32,004 bases of DNA, taken from assembly GCA_964500605.1 (NCBI GenBank), contig CAZCOS010000018.1, positions 1 to 32,004 of the forward strand, read 5' to 3'. The translations under genes and the position numbers were made by a program. This stretch comes from Sterolibacterium sp964500605 (lineage in GTDB: Bacteria > Pseudomonadota > Gammaproteobacteria > Burkholderiales > Rhodocyclaceae). Shown one piece after another: positions 16,967-24,988 of the stretch (positions within the stretch are counted from its first letter, which is position 1; every line of letters starts with the position of its first letter). The notes beneath the pieces were generated by a model, which saw nothing but the letters and a program-made list of their open reading frames with translations, was not told the DNA's origin and ran no database searches.

Positions 16967-17048
16967 GACGCGGCTGGTGTCATGACACGGAGGATGCCGT
17001 GCAGAGGCGATGCCGCGAGGTTCTGTGCCCGTGGGGTCGTGCGGTGTT

Positions 17049-19043
17049 TTACACCGAAGGGGGGGGGGCCAATAGTGCCCTGAGCTGGGCGAGTCGGGCC
17101 TGGCCGTGGGCCTTGTCGGGTGGCGCGTTGTCCTTGCTGCCGCCGGAAAATTTCAGGTCGTCGCCCATTTCCGCAATGAAGCGTGATGGCTCGCAAGTTC
17201 GCCATTCCTTGCCCTGTTTGCGCCGTTCGCACCAGCTTAGATGCAGGCTGCGCTGGGCGCGGGTGATGCCGACGTACATCAGCCGCCGTTCTTCGTTGAT
17301 GCGGCCTTCGATTTCGGCGTCGCGGTGCGGAAGTAGCCCTTCTTCGATCCCGACGAGGAAAACATGGCCGAATTCCAGCCCCTTGGCGGCGTGCAAGGTG
17401 GCAAGCTGTACCGCGTCAATATCATCTTCGTTTTTGTCGAGCATGGAGATGAGGGCGACGGACTGGGTCAGTTCGAGCAGGTTCTTTTCGTCTTCTTCGC
17501 CTTTTCTGCCTAACCAGGCGACGAAGTCACGGACGTTGGCCCATTTGCTTTCTGCTTCGCGTACATCGCAGGATTCAAAGAGCCAGGATTCGTAGCCGAT
17601 GGCCCGGAGCAGGTCTTCAAGGAGGACGGCGGCGGGTTCGTGCCGGGCACGAGATTCCATGCGCTGGATGAAGGTGCAGAATTCGCGCACGGCGGCGAGG
17701 GCTTTGGTCTGGACGTGGCTTTCCGCACCGACTTCGAAGGCGGCATAAAACAGGCTGATGTGCCGTTCACCTGCATAGCGGCCCAGAGCTTCGAGCGTCG
17801 CGCTACCGATGCCACGCTTTGGGGTGGTGATGGCACGGATGAAAGCCGGGTCGTCTTCGCTGTTGGCAATCAGCCTGAGGTAGCTGGTGATGTCCTTGAT
17901 TTCGGCGCGGTCGAAAAAGGATTGGCCCCCTGACATGACGTAGGGAATCCGGTTGTTTCGCAGATGTTGTTCAAAGGCGCGCGCCTGGTGGTTGCCTCGG
18001 TAAAGAATGGCGTAATCGCGGAAGTGGGTGCGATGCTGAAATTTGTGGGCCTGGAGCTTCATGATGACCAGTTCGGCTTCGTGGTCGCCATCGCGGCAGG
18101 CCGAGACGCTGATGGGATCGCCGTGGCCGTGTTCGGACCAGAGCTTTTTTTCAAATAGCTTGGGGTTGTGGGCGATGAGATTGTTGGCTGCTTTGAGGAT
18201 ACGGGTGGTGGAGCGGTAGTTTTGTTCCAGCTTGATGATCTTGAGCTGGGGAAAGTCGCGCTGGAGCTGGTTCAGGTTTTCCACATCGGCACCGCGCCAG
18301 GCGTAGATGGACTGGTCGTCGTCGCCCACGGCAGTCAGCGCGGCGCGTGGGCCGGTGAGCAGGTGAAGCAGCCGGTACTGGCATTTGTTGGTGTCCTGAT
18401 ATTCATCAACCAGCAGGTAACGTAGGCGGGACTGCCAACGGTTGAGGACTTCCGGTTCGCTGGCGAACAGACGGACAGGCAGGCGGATCAGGTCATCGAA
18501 GTCGACGGCCTGATAGGCACGCAGGGTGCGTTCGTATTCTCCGTAGAGACGGGCTGCGGCCATTTCTTGCGGTTCGCTGGCTTGTTCGAGCGCGGTTTCG
18601 GGTTCGATAAGATTGTTTTTCCAGGATGAGATGCGGCTTTGTGTGCTGCGGATCAGGGCCTTGTCGGTGTTGGCGAGCAGTTCGGCCAGGAGGGTGGCGC
18701 AGTCTCCGGCATCCAGAATGGAAAAGGCTGGCTTGAGTGCGCAATGCCGGGCCTCTTCGCGCAGGATGCGAACGCCCAGCGCATGAAAGGTGCTGATGGT
18801 CAGACCCTTGAGGGGGCGGCCCGGGAGGAGTTTGCTGGTGCGCTCCTGCATTTCGCGGGCGGCCTTGTTGGTGAAGGTGATGGCAGCAATGTGTTTCGGG
18901 GCGAGACCGCATTCTTCGATCAGCCAGGCAATTTTGTGGGTGATGACCCGTGTCTTGCCCGAGCCCGCACCGGCGAGGACCAGCAGCGGTCCATCGAGAT
19001 GACGGATGGCTTCGCGTTGCGGAGCGTTGAGTTTGGCGGACAT
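17049..19043 (-). CDS. rep: UvrD/Rep-type ATP-dependent DNA helicase
   Basis: A 664-residue protein from the ATG at 19043 (MSAKLNAPQREAI), close to E. coli Rep (673). Superfamily 1 motifs: Q-motif LNAPQREAI, Walker A GAGSGKT (25-31), Walker B region LLVDEYQDTN, motif III VGDDDQSIYAWRGA, motif IV EQNYRST and the C-terminal VQLATLHAAKGLEF plus EERRLMYVGITRAQRSL. The short C terminus fits Rep rather than UvrD, which usually continues further. It unwinds DNA in 3'-5' direction at blocked replication forks. The hairpin CGGTGT/ACACCG (17042-17056) overlaps the stop codon; its meaning is unclear. Confidence 0.93.
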   Translation of the reverse strand: MSAKLNAPQREAIRHLDGPLLVLAGAGSGKTRVITHKIAWLIEECGLAPKHIAAITFTNKAAREMQERTSKLLPGRPLKGLTISTFHALGVRILREEARHCALKPAFSILDAGDCATLLAELLANTDKALIRSTQSRISSWKNNLIEPETALEQASEPQEMAAARLYGEYERTLRAYQAVDFDDLIRLPVRLFASEPEVLNRWQSRLRYLLVDEYQDTNKCQYRLLHLLTGPRAALTAVGDDDQSIYAWRGADVENLNQLQRDFPQLKIIKLEQNYRSTTRILKAANNLIAHNPKLFEKKLWSEHGHGDPISVSACRDGDHEAELVIMKLQAHKFQHRTHFRDYAILYRGNHQARAFEQHLRNNRIPYVMSGGQSFFDRAEIKDITSYLRLIANSEDDPAFIRAITTPKRGIGSATLEALGRYAGERHISLFYAAFEVGAESHVQTKALAAVREFCTFIQRMESRARHEPAAVLLEDLLRAIGYESWLFESCDVREAESKWANVRDFVAWLGRKGEEDEKNLLELTQSVALISMLDKNEDDIDAVQLATLHAAKGLEFGHVFLVGIEEGLLPHRDAEIEGRINEERRLMYVGITRAQRSLHLSWCERRKQGKEWRTCEPSRFIAEMGDDLKFSGGSKDNAPPDKAHGQARLAQLRALLAPPPSV

Positions 19044-19100
19044 GAATGGGCGCGGTGCGAAGTGGCAGACGAAAGCCGACCATTTTCGCATCGAGTCGCT

Positions 19101-19535
19101 TCAGTCTGAAGGGGCCAGGACGCGCTGCCGGAAGGCTTCGGGGACGGGGGCAACCTTTTTGGCGGTGTAGTCCATGAACACGATGCCGGATTTGCCGCGG
19201 GCGACTTCGCGGCCTGAGTTTTTTTCATTCATCTGCCAGACGAGGTCGCAGCCATGCTTGCTAAATTCATTGGCCGCCATAGAGACCTGCAGTACTTCGC
19301 CCTGGAAGGCTTCGGACTTGTACTGGATGGCGGCATCGGCAAGGATGATGCCCACGCCTTCCACGTTCCCTTCGTGATAACCCAGCGACTTGAAGAAGCG
19401 GGATCGGGCTTCAGAGACGAGGGTGAGCAGTTGGGCGTTGTCGAGATGGCCGCCGTAGTTGATATGGCTCTGATAGATGCTGATCTCGGTGGTAAAGGGA
19501 AAAGCGTCGGGTAGTTCGATCTTGATGCGGGGCAT
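19101..19535 (-). CDS. Hotdog-fold acyl-CoA thioesterase-like protein
   Basis: A 144-residue protein from the ATG at 19535 (MPRIKIELPDAFPF). The block INYGGHLDNAQLLTLVSEARSRFF corresponds to the D/N-x-x-x-x-G-H-x-x-N-x-x-Y/L ... E-A-R pattern of 4HBT (YbgC/FadM-like) thioesterases. The catalytic-position residue is Asn (INYG) rather than the usual Asp, so activity is uncertain. The start follows the DUF349 stop by 7 bp, so translation is probably coupled. The role is inferred hydrolysis of an acyl-CoA; substrate unknown. Confidence 0.8.
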   Translation of the reverse strand: MPRIKIELPDAFPFTTEISIYQSHINYGGHLDNAQLLTLVSEARSRFFKSLGYHEGNVEGVGIILADAAIQYKSEAFQGEVLQVSMAANEFSKHGCDLVWQMNEKNSGREVARGKSGIVFMDYTAKKVAPVPEAFRQRVLAPSD

Positions 19536-19542
19536 GGCAATG

Positions 19543-21894
19543 TCATGGAAGAAGGGAGGGACGGTCGCGCAGGGCGTTGAAGAGGGTGCGTTTCCTTTCA
19601 CGCTGCGAGGGGGTCGCGGCCGGGTGACGAAGAAGGTCGGCGATGAGATTCATCGGGTCGCAAGTTTTTGCGTGACGATGTTCCAGGGCCTGCTTCATGG
19701 TTTGGAGGCGGTGCTGCTGGCGCGCGGCCTGGAATTCGGGTGGAGAGGGCAGGTCGAATGTAACTTCGGCTTGCAGGAGTATCTCGTCAAGGAGAATCTG
19801 TTTCTCAGGTGAGACCGATTGAGGTGGGCGGTTGTGTTGCTGGGCAAGTGCTTCTTTCCAGTGGGATGGCAGCACTTCGGGGAGACTTGGAGGGTGTGCC
19901 ATTTCCGCTCCTTGGTCGAGTTGCTGGAGGAGTACATCGCAAAGCATCTGCCAGTTTTTTTGGATGAGCTGCTCCCTGTGTTGTCGAAGCCGAGTGTGAG
20001 CACTTTGCCAGGTGGCTTCAAGACGGTTCGACAACGCGCCATGAAGCGGGGCTGCATCTCGCCAGCGGGCGTCGAGTGTTTTGAGTTGGTGGTTGAGCAC
20101 GGCAATATCCGTCGGTCCTTCGGGACCGGCCAGGGCGTCGAGTTCGGCGATGAGTTTCTCGCGCTCGCTCTGATGGGCACGTTGTTCGGCCTGATGAGCT
20201 TGTCGCTGGGCGTTACGCTGGGCAAAGATGGCATCGGTGGCTGCTTTGAAAGCTTCCCATTGCGCGGCTTCTTCTTTGTGCGGCAGGGGCGGGTACGCGC
20301 GGGACTGCGCCTGCTGTCGCCAGGTATTTTGCAATTCACGCACCCGGTCGAGGCTGTCCTTTTGTGGCGACTCGATCAGGGTGCGCGCCGCCTCGATGAG
20401 GGCCGAGCGAGTACGGCGCACTTCTTGTCGGGCTGCATCCAGCGGGTTTTCGAGTCGTGCCAGGGCTTGTGTCAGCCGCTGGTGTAGTGCGTCTTTTTCT
20501 TCATGGGGGACAGTGTGTTCGATCGGGCCGAGTTTGCGCCAGCCGGTGCGGAATGCGGACAGTGCTTGCAAAAGGGCGCGCCAGTCGATTTCAGGTGACG
20601 ATGATTCCGATGACGCAGGCTGGAACAGGGGGAATTGTTCGAGTGAAGCCAACAGGGCCAAGCGGCTCTGGAGATTTTCCTGACGATGTCGCGCGAGCTG
20701 TTCTTTTTGGTGGGCAATGGGCATCCAGGCGGTTTGCAAGGCGGTATCAAAACGTTGCCAGAGTGCCGAGCTTGAAGGGCTGCCGGCTTGATCGAGCTGT
20801 TTCCACTGCTTACGGAAGCGGGCGAGCGTCTGGCTGAGCTGCTTCGATTGATCCGGCGAAAGCGGCCTGGAGGGTGCGTCGCCTTTTGTTGCGAATTCAC
20901 GCGCCAGGGTTTCAGCTTCCTGGATCAAGGATTCCCGTGCCTGAAAACCTCCCCAGTTTTGCCAGGCTTTAAGACGTTGGATTTCGGTTTGCGCGGCTTG
21001 CAGACGGTTGTGGAGGCTTTTGTCGATTGGCCCGGAAGTTGCGGTGGCTTCTGATGTTTCGGAAATTTCAGCCTGAAGCCTGGAAAGGGCTTGCTCGGCC
21101 TCAGTCAGGTGGCCTTCCTGTAGGGCGGATTCGATGGATTCCATTGCCGCAATTTGGATTTGGGCCTGTTTACTTAAACGATGGGCCTGTTCGCGAGCTT
21201 GTTGGCGGGCTTCGGCGGCTTGCTGTTGTGCCTGTGCTGCGGCTTCAGCTGCTCGCAGTTTTTCGGCTTCTTGTTCAGCTTTCTGCGCGGTATCTTGCTC
21301 GGCTTTGCGCATAGCCGCTTCTTCGGCCTGCTTTTTCTGGTTTTGAAGCGATTCCCGGTGACGTTCGAGTTGTTCGCGGGTCTGTTGTTGGAGGGCGGCG
21401 TAGAGGCTGGAAAACGTGCTGGCTTGGCTCGGATCGAGCCAGCGGGTGTCGAGTTTTTGCCATCTATGGTCCAGTTCGACTAGACGGTTGGCCGGCAGGG
21501 GAGCGTGTGCGGCTTGCTGAAGCAGGCTTTGAATATCCTGAATCAGTATGGCCGCAGTGGCTTGGGATTCCTGTTGCTGGCGTTGGGTATCGAGGGCTGT
21601 TTGGGCGGCCCGATACAAGGCTTTGTCACGACCTCGGAAGGTCTGAAGGGCTTGCCGAAGCACGGTGGTTTGCGTGATGGATTGGAGGGCGGCCAGACGC
21701 AAAGCATGAACTGGGGCTTTTTGCGCTAATTCCAGCAGGGCGAGATCATCGCCACGCGCTTCTTCCAGTTTTTTTCCCCAGTCGACGGAGGTCGGAGATG
21801 GGTGGATCAGCGAAACAGGGGGTGGGCCAGAAGTGACAGCGGGAGTCGTGGATTGAGGGGCGGGGCGGAATCGTTTGAGCAGCTTGGAGAGCAT
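19543..21894 (-). CDS. DUF349-domain large coiled-coil protein
   Basis: A 783-residue protein dominated by charged, Gln/Ala/Glu-rich helices. DUF349-type repeats (W-x-x-L followed by basic/acidic helix pairs, e.g. LDHRWQKLDTRWLD, FRKQWKQLDQAG, FRTGWRKLGPI and LDARWRDAAP) recur along the middle and C-terminal half. The N-terminal part (about 1-110) is Pro/Ser-rich then HEAT-like. The Ala/Gln/Glu-rich central stretch (about 180-280) should form a long coiled coil. It has no signal peptide. The molecular function of DUF349 proteins is not well established. The thioesterase is downstream and coupled by a 7-bp gap. Confidence 0.88.
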   Translation of the reverse strand: MLSKLLKRFRPAPQSTTPAVTSGPPPVSLIHPSPTSVDWGKKLEEARGDDLALLELAQKAPVHALRLAALQSITQTTVLRQALQTFRGRDKALYRAAQTALDTQRQQQESQATAAILIQDIQSLLQQAAHAPLPANRLVELDHRWQKLDTRWLDPSQASTFSSLYAALQQQTREQLERHRESLQNQKKQAEEAAMRKAEQDTAQKAEQEAEKLRAAEAAAQAQQQAAEARQQAREQAHRLSKQAQIQIAAMESIESALQEGHLTEAEQALSRLQAEISETSEATATSGPIDKSLHNRLQAAQTEIQRLKAWQNWGGFQARESLIQEAETLAREFATKGDAPSRPLSPDQSKQLSQTLARFRKQWKQLDQAGSPSSSALWQRFDTALQTAWMPIAHQKEQLARHRQENLQSRLALLASLEQFPLFQPASSESSSPEIDWRALLQALSAFRTGWRKLGPIEHTVPHEEKDALHQRLTQALARLENPLDAARQEVRRTRSALIEAARTLIESPQKDSLDRVRELQNTWRQQAQSRAYPPLPHKEEAAQWEAFKAATDAIFAQRNAQRQAHQAEQRAHQSEREKLIAELDALAGPEGPTDIAVLNHQLKTLDARWRDAAPLHGALSNRLEATWQSAHTRLRQHREQLIQKNWQMLCDVLLQQLDQGAEMAHPPSLPEVLPSHWKEALAQQHNRPPQSVSPEKQILLDEILLQAEVTFDLPSPPEFQAARQQHRLQTMKQALEHRHAKTCDPMNLIADLLRHPAATPSQRERKRTLFNALRDRPSLLP

Positions 21895-21999
21895 GAGTGG
21901 AGTCCGGCTGAAATTCCGTGGCGTGAGACAGGGGAAAATGAAACGATGTATGGGCCGGCGGGCTTGAGACTACCGGCTTCGCCCCCGAGATTGGGTGAA

Positions 22000-23310
22000 T
22001 TACATTTTCGTCAAGGCTTCTTCCGGGATGACCAGCATGCGCGGCGTTTGTGAGCGACCGACTGTCCGGGCAAAGCGAATGACCGTGGGTTTGGTCTTGT
22101 CGAAGGCATCCGCGTAATCGTGGATGTTGAGGATTTGCTGGATGTAAGTTTGGGTGAAGGCTCCGCCGCCCAGGCTCGGGGCTTCCAGTGACTCCTCATC
22201 TTCAGAGGCTGAAACGATGACGATGCGGGTGGTTTTGAGGTCCTTGGCTTGTTGGGCCAGTTCGCTCATGGCTTCCTGCGGCATGGCCGTAGTGTATTCG
22301 GCTTCTTTTTTGCGGATGACGAGAGAACGCGTGCGGGTCGAGAGGAAACCGGGTACGGCTGCGAAAGTCTTGCCGCTGTAACAGGTGTCAAGGACGATGA
22401 CGGTTCGTACGTTTTTCAGGGTGAGCTGGGAGATGAATTTTTGGAATTCGTCGTCGCTCAGTGCGGTGGCTCGATTGGTGACGGCAAATTCGAAACCCTC
22501 CTTGCCGCCTGTTTTCTTTCGGGGGAATTCGGTGTCGTAGAGTACGACATCGAACTTGTTCATGGCATTGGGCAGGCCGTGGCTGGCGATGAAGAAAATA
22601 ACGGTGTCGCCTGTTTGTGCGCGTGTAAGGACATCCTGCATGGCGGCTTTGACGGCGGTGGAGGAGGCTTGCTCTTGGGTCAGGAGCCGTAGATTTTCAC
22701 GCGGGATGTTGCCCCCCCTTTCCGCGGCCAGCATGTTGAAGATCCCGTTGGCGTCTTTTTCTGCACCTTCCAGTTGTTTGTCGTCCGGCAGGTTTTTGAA
22801 TTTACCTGCACCAATGATGATGCCATAGCTTTGTGGGCCGCTTCTTGGGGGGGCAACGGGTATCGCGCTGGTGGTCGATGTTGTGGCAACGGGGGGCGTG
22901 GTCGGCTTGGGCTGCTTTTGCATCATCCGGGCCAGGGTCGAGGAAAAAGCGTTATCGAAGCCTTTCAGTCGATACTTGATGTTGCTGGGGGTGGTTGGAG
23001 CCACCCGGCGCAGACCCACCACGGCGCGGGCGGCTGCAAAAGCGGTTTCGACTTCATCCCGGTTTTCGTATTCACCCACCAGATTGATGCGGCCATCCGC
23101 CCCTGTTTCCACATTGGCCTGATTCAACCCGATGTCTTTGAGAGCTCGACGGATTTCCTTGATTTCGGCTGGGGTGACGGCTTCGATTTCAGGTGTGGCT
23201 GCCTGGGTCGGTGGGGTCATGAACGCAGAGCAGCACAGCAGAAACAGGGCCAGGGATGCGGCAGGCCACGGTGAACGAGGCAGGGCTTGCGTCGTGCGCA
23301 TCGTTTGCAT
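22000..23310 (-). CDS. Exported BON-domain caspase-family (C14) protein
   Basis: A 436-residue protein. An N-terminal signal peptide (LALFLLCCSAFMTPPTQA) is followed by a BON-like domain (about 40-105: DGRINLVGEYENRDEVETA then VVGLRRVAPT) and a low-complexity Pro/Thr linker. The caspase-like domain begins about residue 150 (YGIIIGAGKFKN). The catalytic dyad is His244 in FFIASHGLPN and Cys310 in VIVLDTCYSGKTF. Both residues are intact. The ribosome site GGAG lies in the end of the upstream gene, 10 bp before the ATG at 23310. It belongs to the metacaspase/orthocaspase-like group of bacterial caspase homologs; the target is unknown. The SH3 gene is directly upstream with 2 bp between them. Confidence 0.9.
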   Translation of the reverse strand: MQTMRTTQALPRSPWPAASLALFLLCCSAFMTPPTQAATPEIEAVTPAEIKEIRRALKDIGLNQANVETGADGRINLVGEYENRDEVETAFAAARAVVGLRRVAPTTPSNIKYRLKGFDNAFSSTLARMMQKQPKPTTPPVATTSTTSAIPVAPPRSGPQSYGIIIGAGKFKNLPDDKQLEGAEKDANGIFNMLAAERGGNIPRENLRLLTQEQASSTAVKAAMQDVLTRAQTGDTVIFFIASHGLPNAMNKFDVVLYDTEFPRKKTGGKEGFEFAVTNRATALSDDEFQKFISQLTLKNVRTVIVLDTCYSGKTFAAVPGFLSTRTRSLVIRKKEAEYTTAMPQEAMSELAQQAKDLKTTRIVIVSASEDEESLEAPSLGGGAFTQTYIQQILNIHDYADAFDKTKPTVIRFARTVGRSQTPRMLVIPEEALTKM

Positions 23311-23312
23311 GT

Positions 23313-24497
23313 TCAGCGTGCTCCATCCAGATGGCTGGCAGGTAGCCAGCCGCTTTGTCCGTTAGGTCCGCCGACATTGACCCAGTCTTCCGGGCGGTTG
23401 TTGATGATGGCAGTGGTGCGTTCGAGGATGCTGACCGGGGTGCCTTTAGTGAGGTTTCCGACAGCTTTACGCGGCCTGTTTGGGGTATTGAATAGTCGGG
23501 TCATCCGGTTTGTTTTGGCCGTGGCCGCACTTGTGGCTGCTTGGGAAGGGGCCGTGTTGAGCGAGCGTGTACCGATGGCATTGCCGGTTGAAGCGTAAAG
23601 TTTGGGACGGTTTGCCGTGCTGAGAATGAAGAAATCGACCGTGCGCGAAGTGCTCATGTTGTCGGCCTCGATGGTCAGGGTGTAGCGCATGGGGACGGGC
23701 AGCGGCAGGGGCAGTTGTGCGCGCGGCGGAACTTGCAGCTTGTGCCGGACGAGCGCGCCCTGGCCTTGTTGAATGACGACATCCTCGACGTAGTCGTTCT
23801 TGCCGTCTTCGGCGATGACTTCCCAGGCCAGCTGGTCACGCGGCATGCGGGCGGCGGCTTCGATCGGGATTTCCTTGCCTGCCTTGTCGAGCAGGGCCTC
23901 GCCCTGATTGTTGGCAAGGATCATCTGATCCTTGTCATTCATCTTGAAACGAACGATTTCGACGCGGTGGCGGTATTTCGCCTTGATATCCTTGGCTGCA
24001 GGGTTGGTGGCCGTGAAGTTGTAGGAAAACTCGGGTTGGGGCGGGTCGTTTTCCGTTCCGGCAACGCGAACGTCGAGCTTGCCGAGTGTCAGCGCGGGCG
24101 TGCGTGCCGCACTGCTACTTGTGGAAGACAGGGCCGTGGGCGGAGTGACCACTTCGGATTTGTTATAGACGGCTGCGCATTTTTTCCATGCATGCATGGC
24201 GATCATGGTTCCGGCGGCAAGGCCTGCGGCAATCCCGGCGGTTTTGGCGGCGGAAGCATTCCCTGTGGCTCCGCCGACGAGCTTGGCACTCAATACACCC
24301 ACGCCGATTCCACCGAGCGTCGCCAAGCCCACATTGGCCGCAAAGCAGCTTTCGAAGCTTTCAAAAGCCTTTTCGCCAGAAGGCATGTGGGTGCAGGCAA
24401 CGGAATAGGTGATCAATACGAGCGCGATGACCATGCGCCAGAGGTTGTGGAATTTGAATCGTTGGATGCTGCTCGAGGGATTTTGAATGCCTTGCAT
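23313..24497 (-). CDS. Putative lipoprotein with glycine-zipper and C-terminal SH3 domain
   Basis: A 394-residue protein when started at the ATG at 24497, a choice based on the export signal (WRMVIALVLITYSVAC) that follows, since the longer ORF from 24641 adds a signal-less, promoter-overlapping extension. SVAC could be a lipobox, though Ser at position -3 is not typical. A glycine-zipper-like stretch (ANVGLATLGGIGVGVL ... AAGLAAGTMIAM, about 55-105) follows. The C terminus is an SH3-like fold (about 330-394: GNLTKGTPVSILERTTAIINNRPEDWVNV). The middle is a beta-rich region of unknown type. It overlaps no other gene and is followed by the caspase gene after 2 bp, so they must be co-transcribed. 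Confidence 0.72.
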   Translation of the reverse strand: MQGIQNPSSSIQRFKFHNLWRMVIALVLITYSVACTHMPSGEKAFESFESCFAANVGLATLGGIGVGVLSAKLVGGATGNASAAKTAGIAAGLAAGTMIAMHAWKKCAAVYNKSEVVTPPTALSSTSSSAARTPALTLGKLDVRVAGTENDPPQPEFSYNFTATNPAAKDIKAKYRHRVEIVRFKMNDKDQMILANNQGEALLDKAGKEIPIEAAARMPRDQLAWEVIAEDGKNDYVEDVVIQQGQGALVRHKLQVPPRAQLPLPLPVPMRYTLTIEADNMSTSRTVDFFILSTANRPKLYASTGNAIGTRSLNTAPSQAATSAATAKTNRMTRLFNTPNRPRKAVGNLTKGTPVSILERTTAIINNRPEDWVNVGGPNGQSGWLPASHLDGAR

Positions 24498-24621
24498 GAT
24501 GAGATCCGATGAGGAGAGCGGTAGAGGTGTTGAGCCTGAGGCACTATAGGGGATTTTATTGTTGCATGGCAATTGGGTCTTGCATTGACTGATCCTGGCT
24601 GGCATGGTCGCCTGGTTTCGA

Positions 24622-24649
24622 TTGCAGATTCGTTGTTTCACATTAGAAT
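24622..24649 (+). promoter_or_regulatory. Predicted promoter of clpS, nearly leaderless
   Basis: TTGCAG (24622-24627), 16 bp, then TAGAAT (24644-24649). The -10 hexamer ends 6 bp before the ATG at 24656, and no Shine-Dalgarno sequence is visible. The -35 match is weak, so this is tentative. Confidence 0.35.
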
Positions 24650-24655
24650 CGAATT

Positions 24656-24988
24656 ATGAGTAAACGGAAAAACGTGCAGGATCAGCCCGGTGGGGCGATA
24701 GGGTCGGTTCTTGAACTGGAACGCAGCAAGGTGGGGCCGCCGCGTTTGTATAAAGTAATGTTGCTGAACGATGATTTCACGCCCATGGATTTCGTCGTGG
24801 TGGTTCTGGAACGATTTTTCGGAATGAGCCGGGAAAAAGCTACGCGTGTCATGCTGGCGGTGCACCGGGAAGGACGCGGTCTTTGTGGGGGGTATCCCAA
24901 GGATGTCGCGGCGACAAAGGTGGAGCAGGTGGTTGCTTTTGCACGCGAACACCAGCATCCGCTGGCTTGCGTGATGGAGGAGAGCTGA
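24656..24988 (+). CDS. clpS: ATP-dependent Clp protease adaptor ClpS
   Basis: A 110-residue protein of family length. The core PPRLYKVMLLNDDFTPMDFVVVVLERFF (about 24-52), the conserved RVMLAVHREGRG, and the ending AREHQHPLACVMEE are diagnostic. It delivers N-degron substrates to ClpA-ClpP. No Shine-Dalgarno site is visible before its ATG. Its stop is directly followed by the clpA ATG with no gap, so translation is coupled. Confidence 0.97.
   Translation: MSKRKNVQDQPGGAIGSVLELERSKVGPPRLYKVMLLNDDFTPMDFVVVVLERFFGMSREKATRVMLAVHREGRGLCGGYPKDVAATKVEQVVAFAREHQHPLACVMEES

Noticed and set aside
19819..20487. 222-residue frame on the plus strand over DUF349
   Set aside because: It mirrors the repetitive DUF349 coding sequence, with no start signal or domain.
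23715..24512. 265-residue frame on the plus strand over the SH3 lipoprotein gene
   Set aside because: The composition is Gly/Arg/Asp-rich without motifs, and the minus-strand gene has an export signal and SH3 domain.
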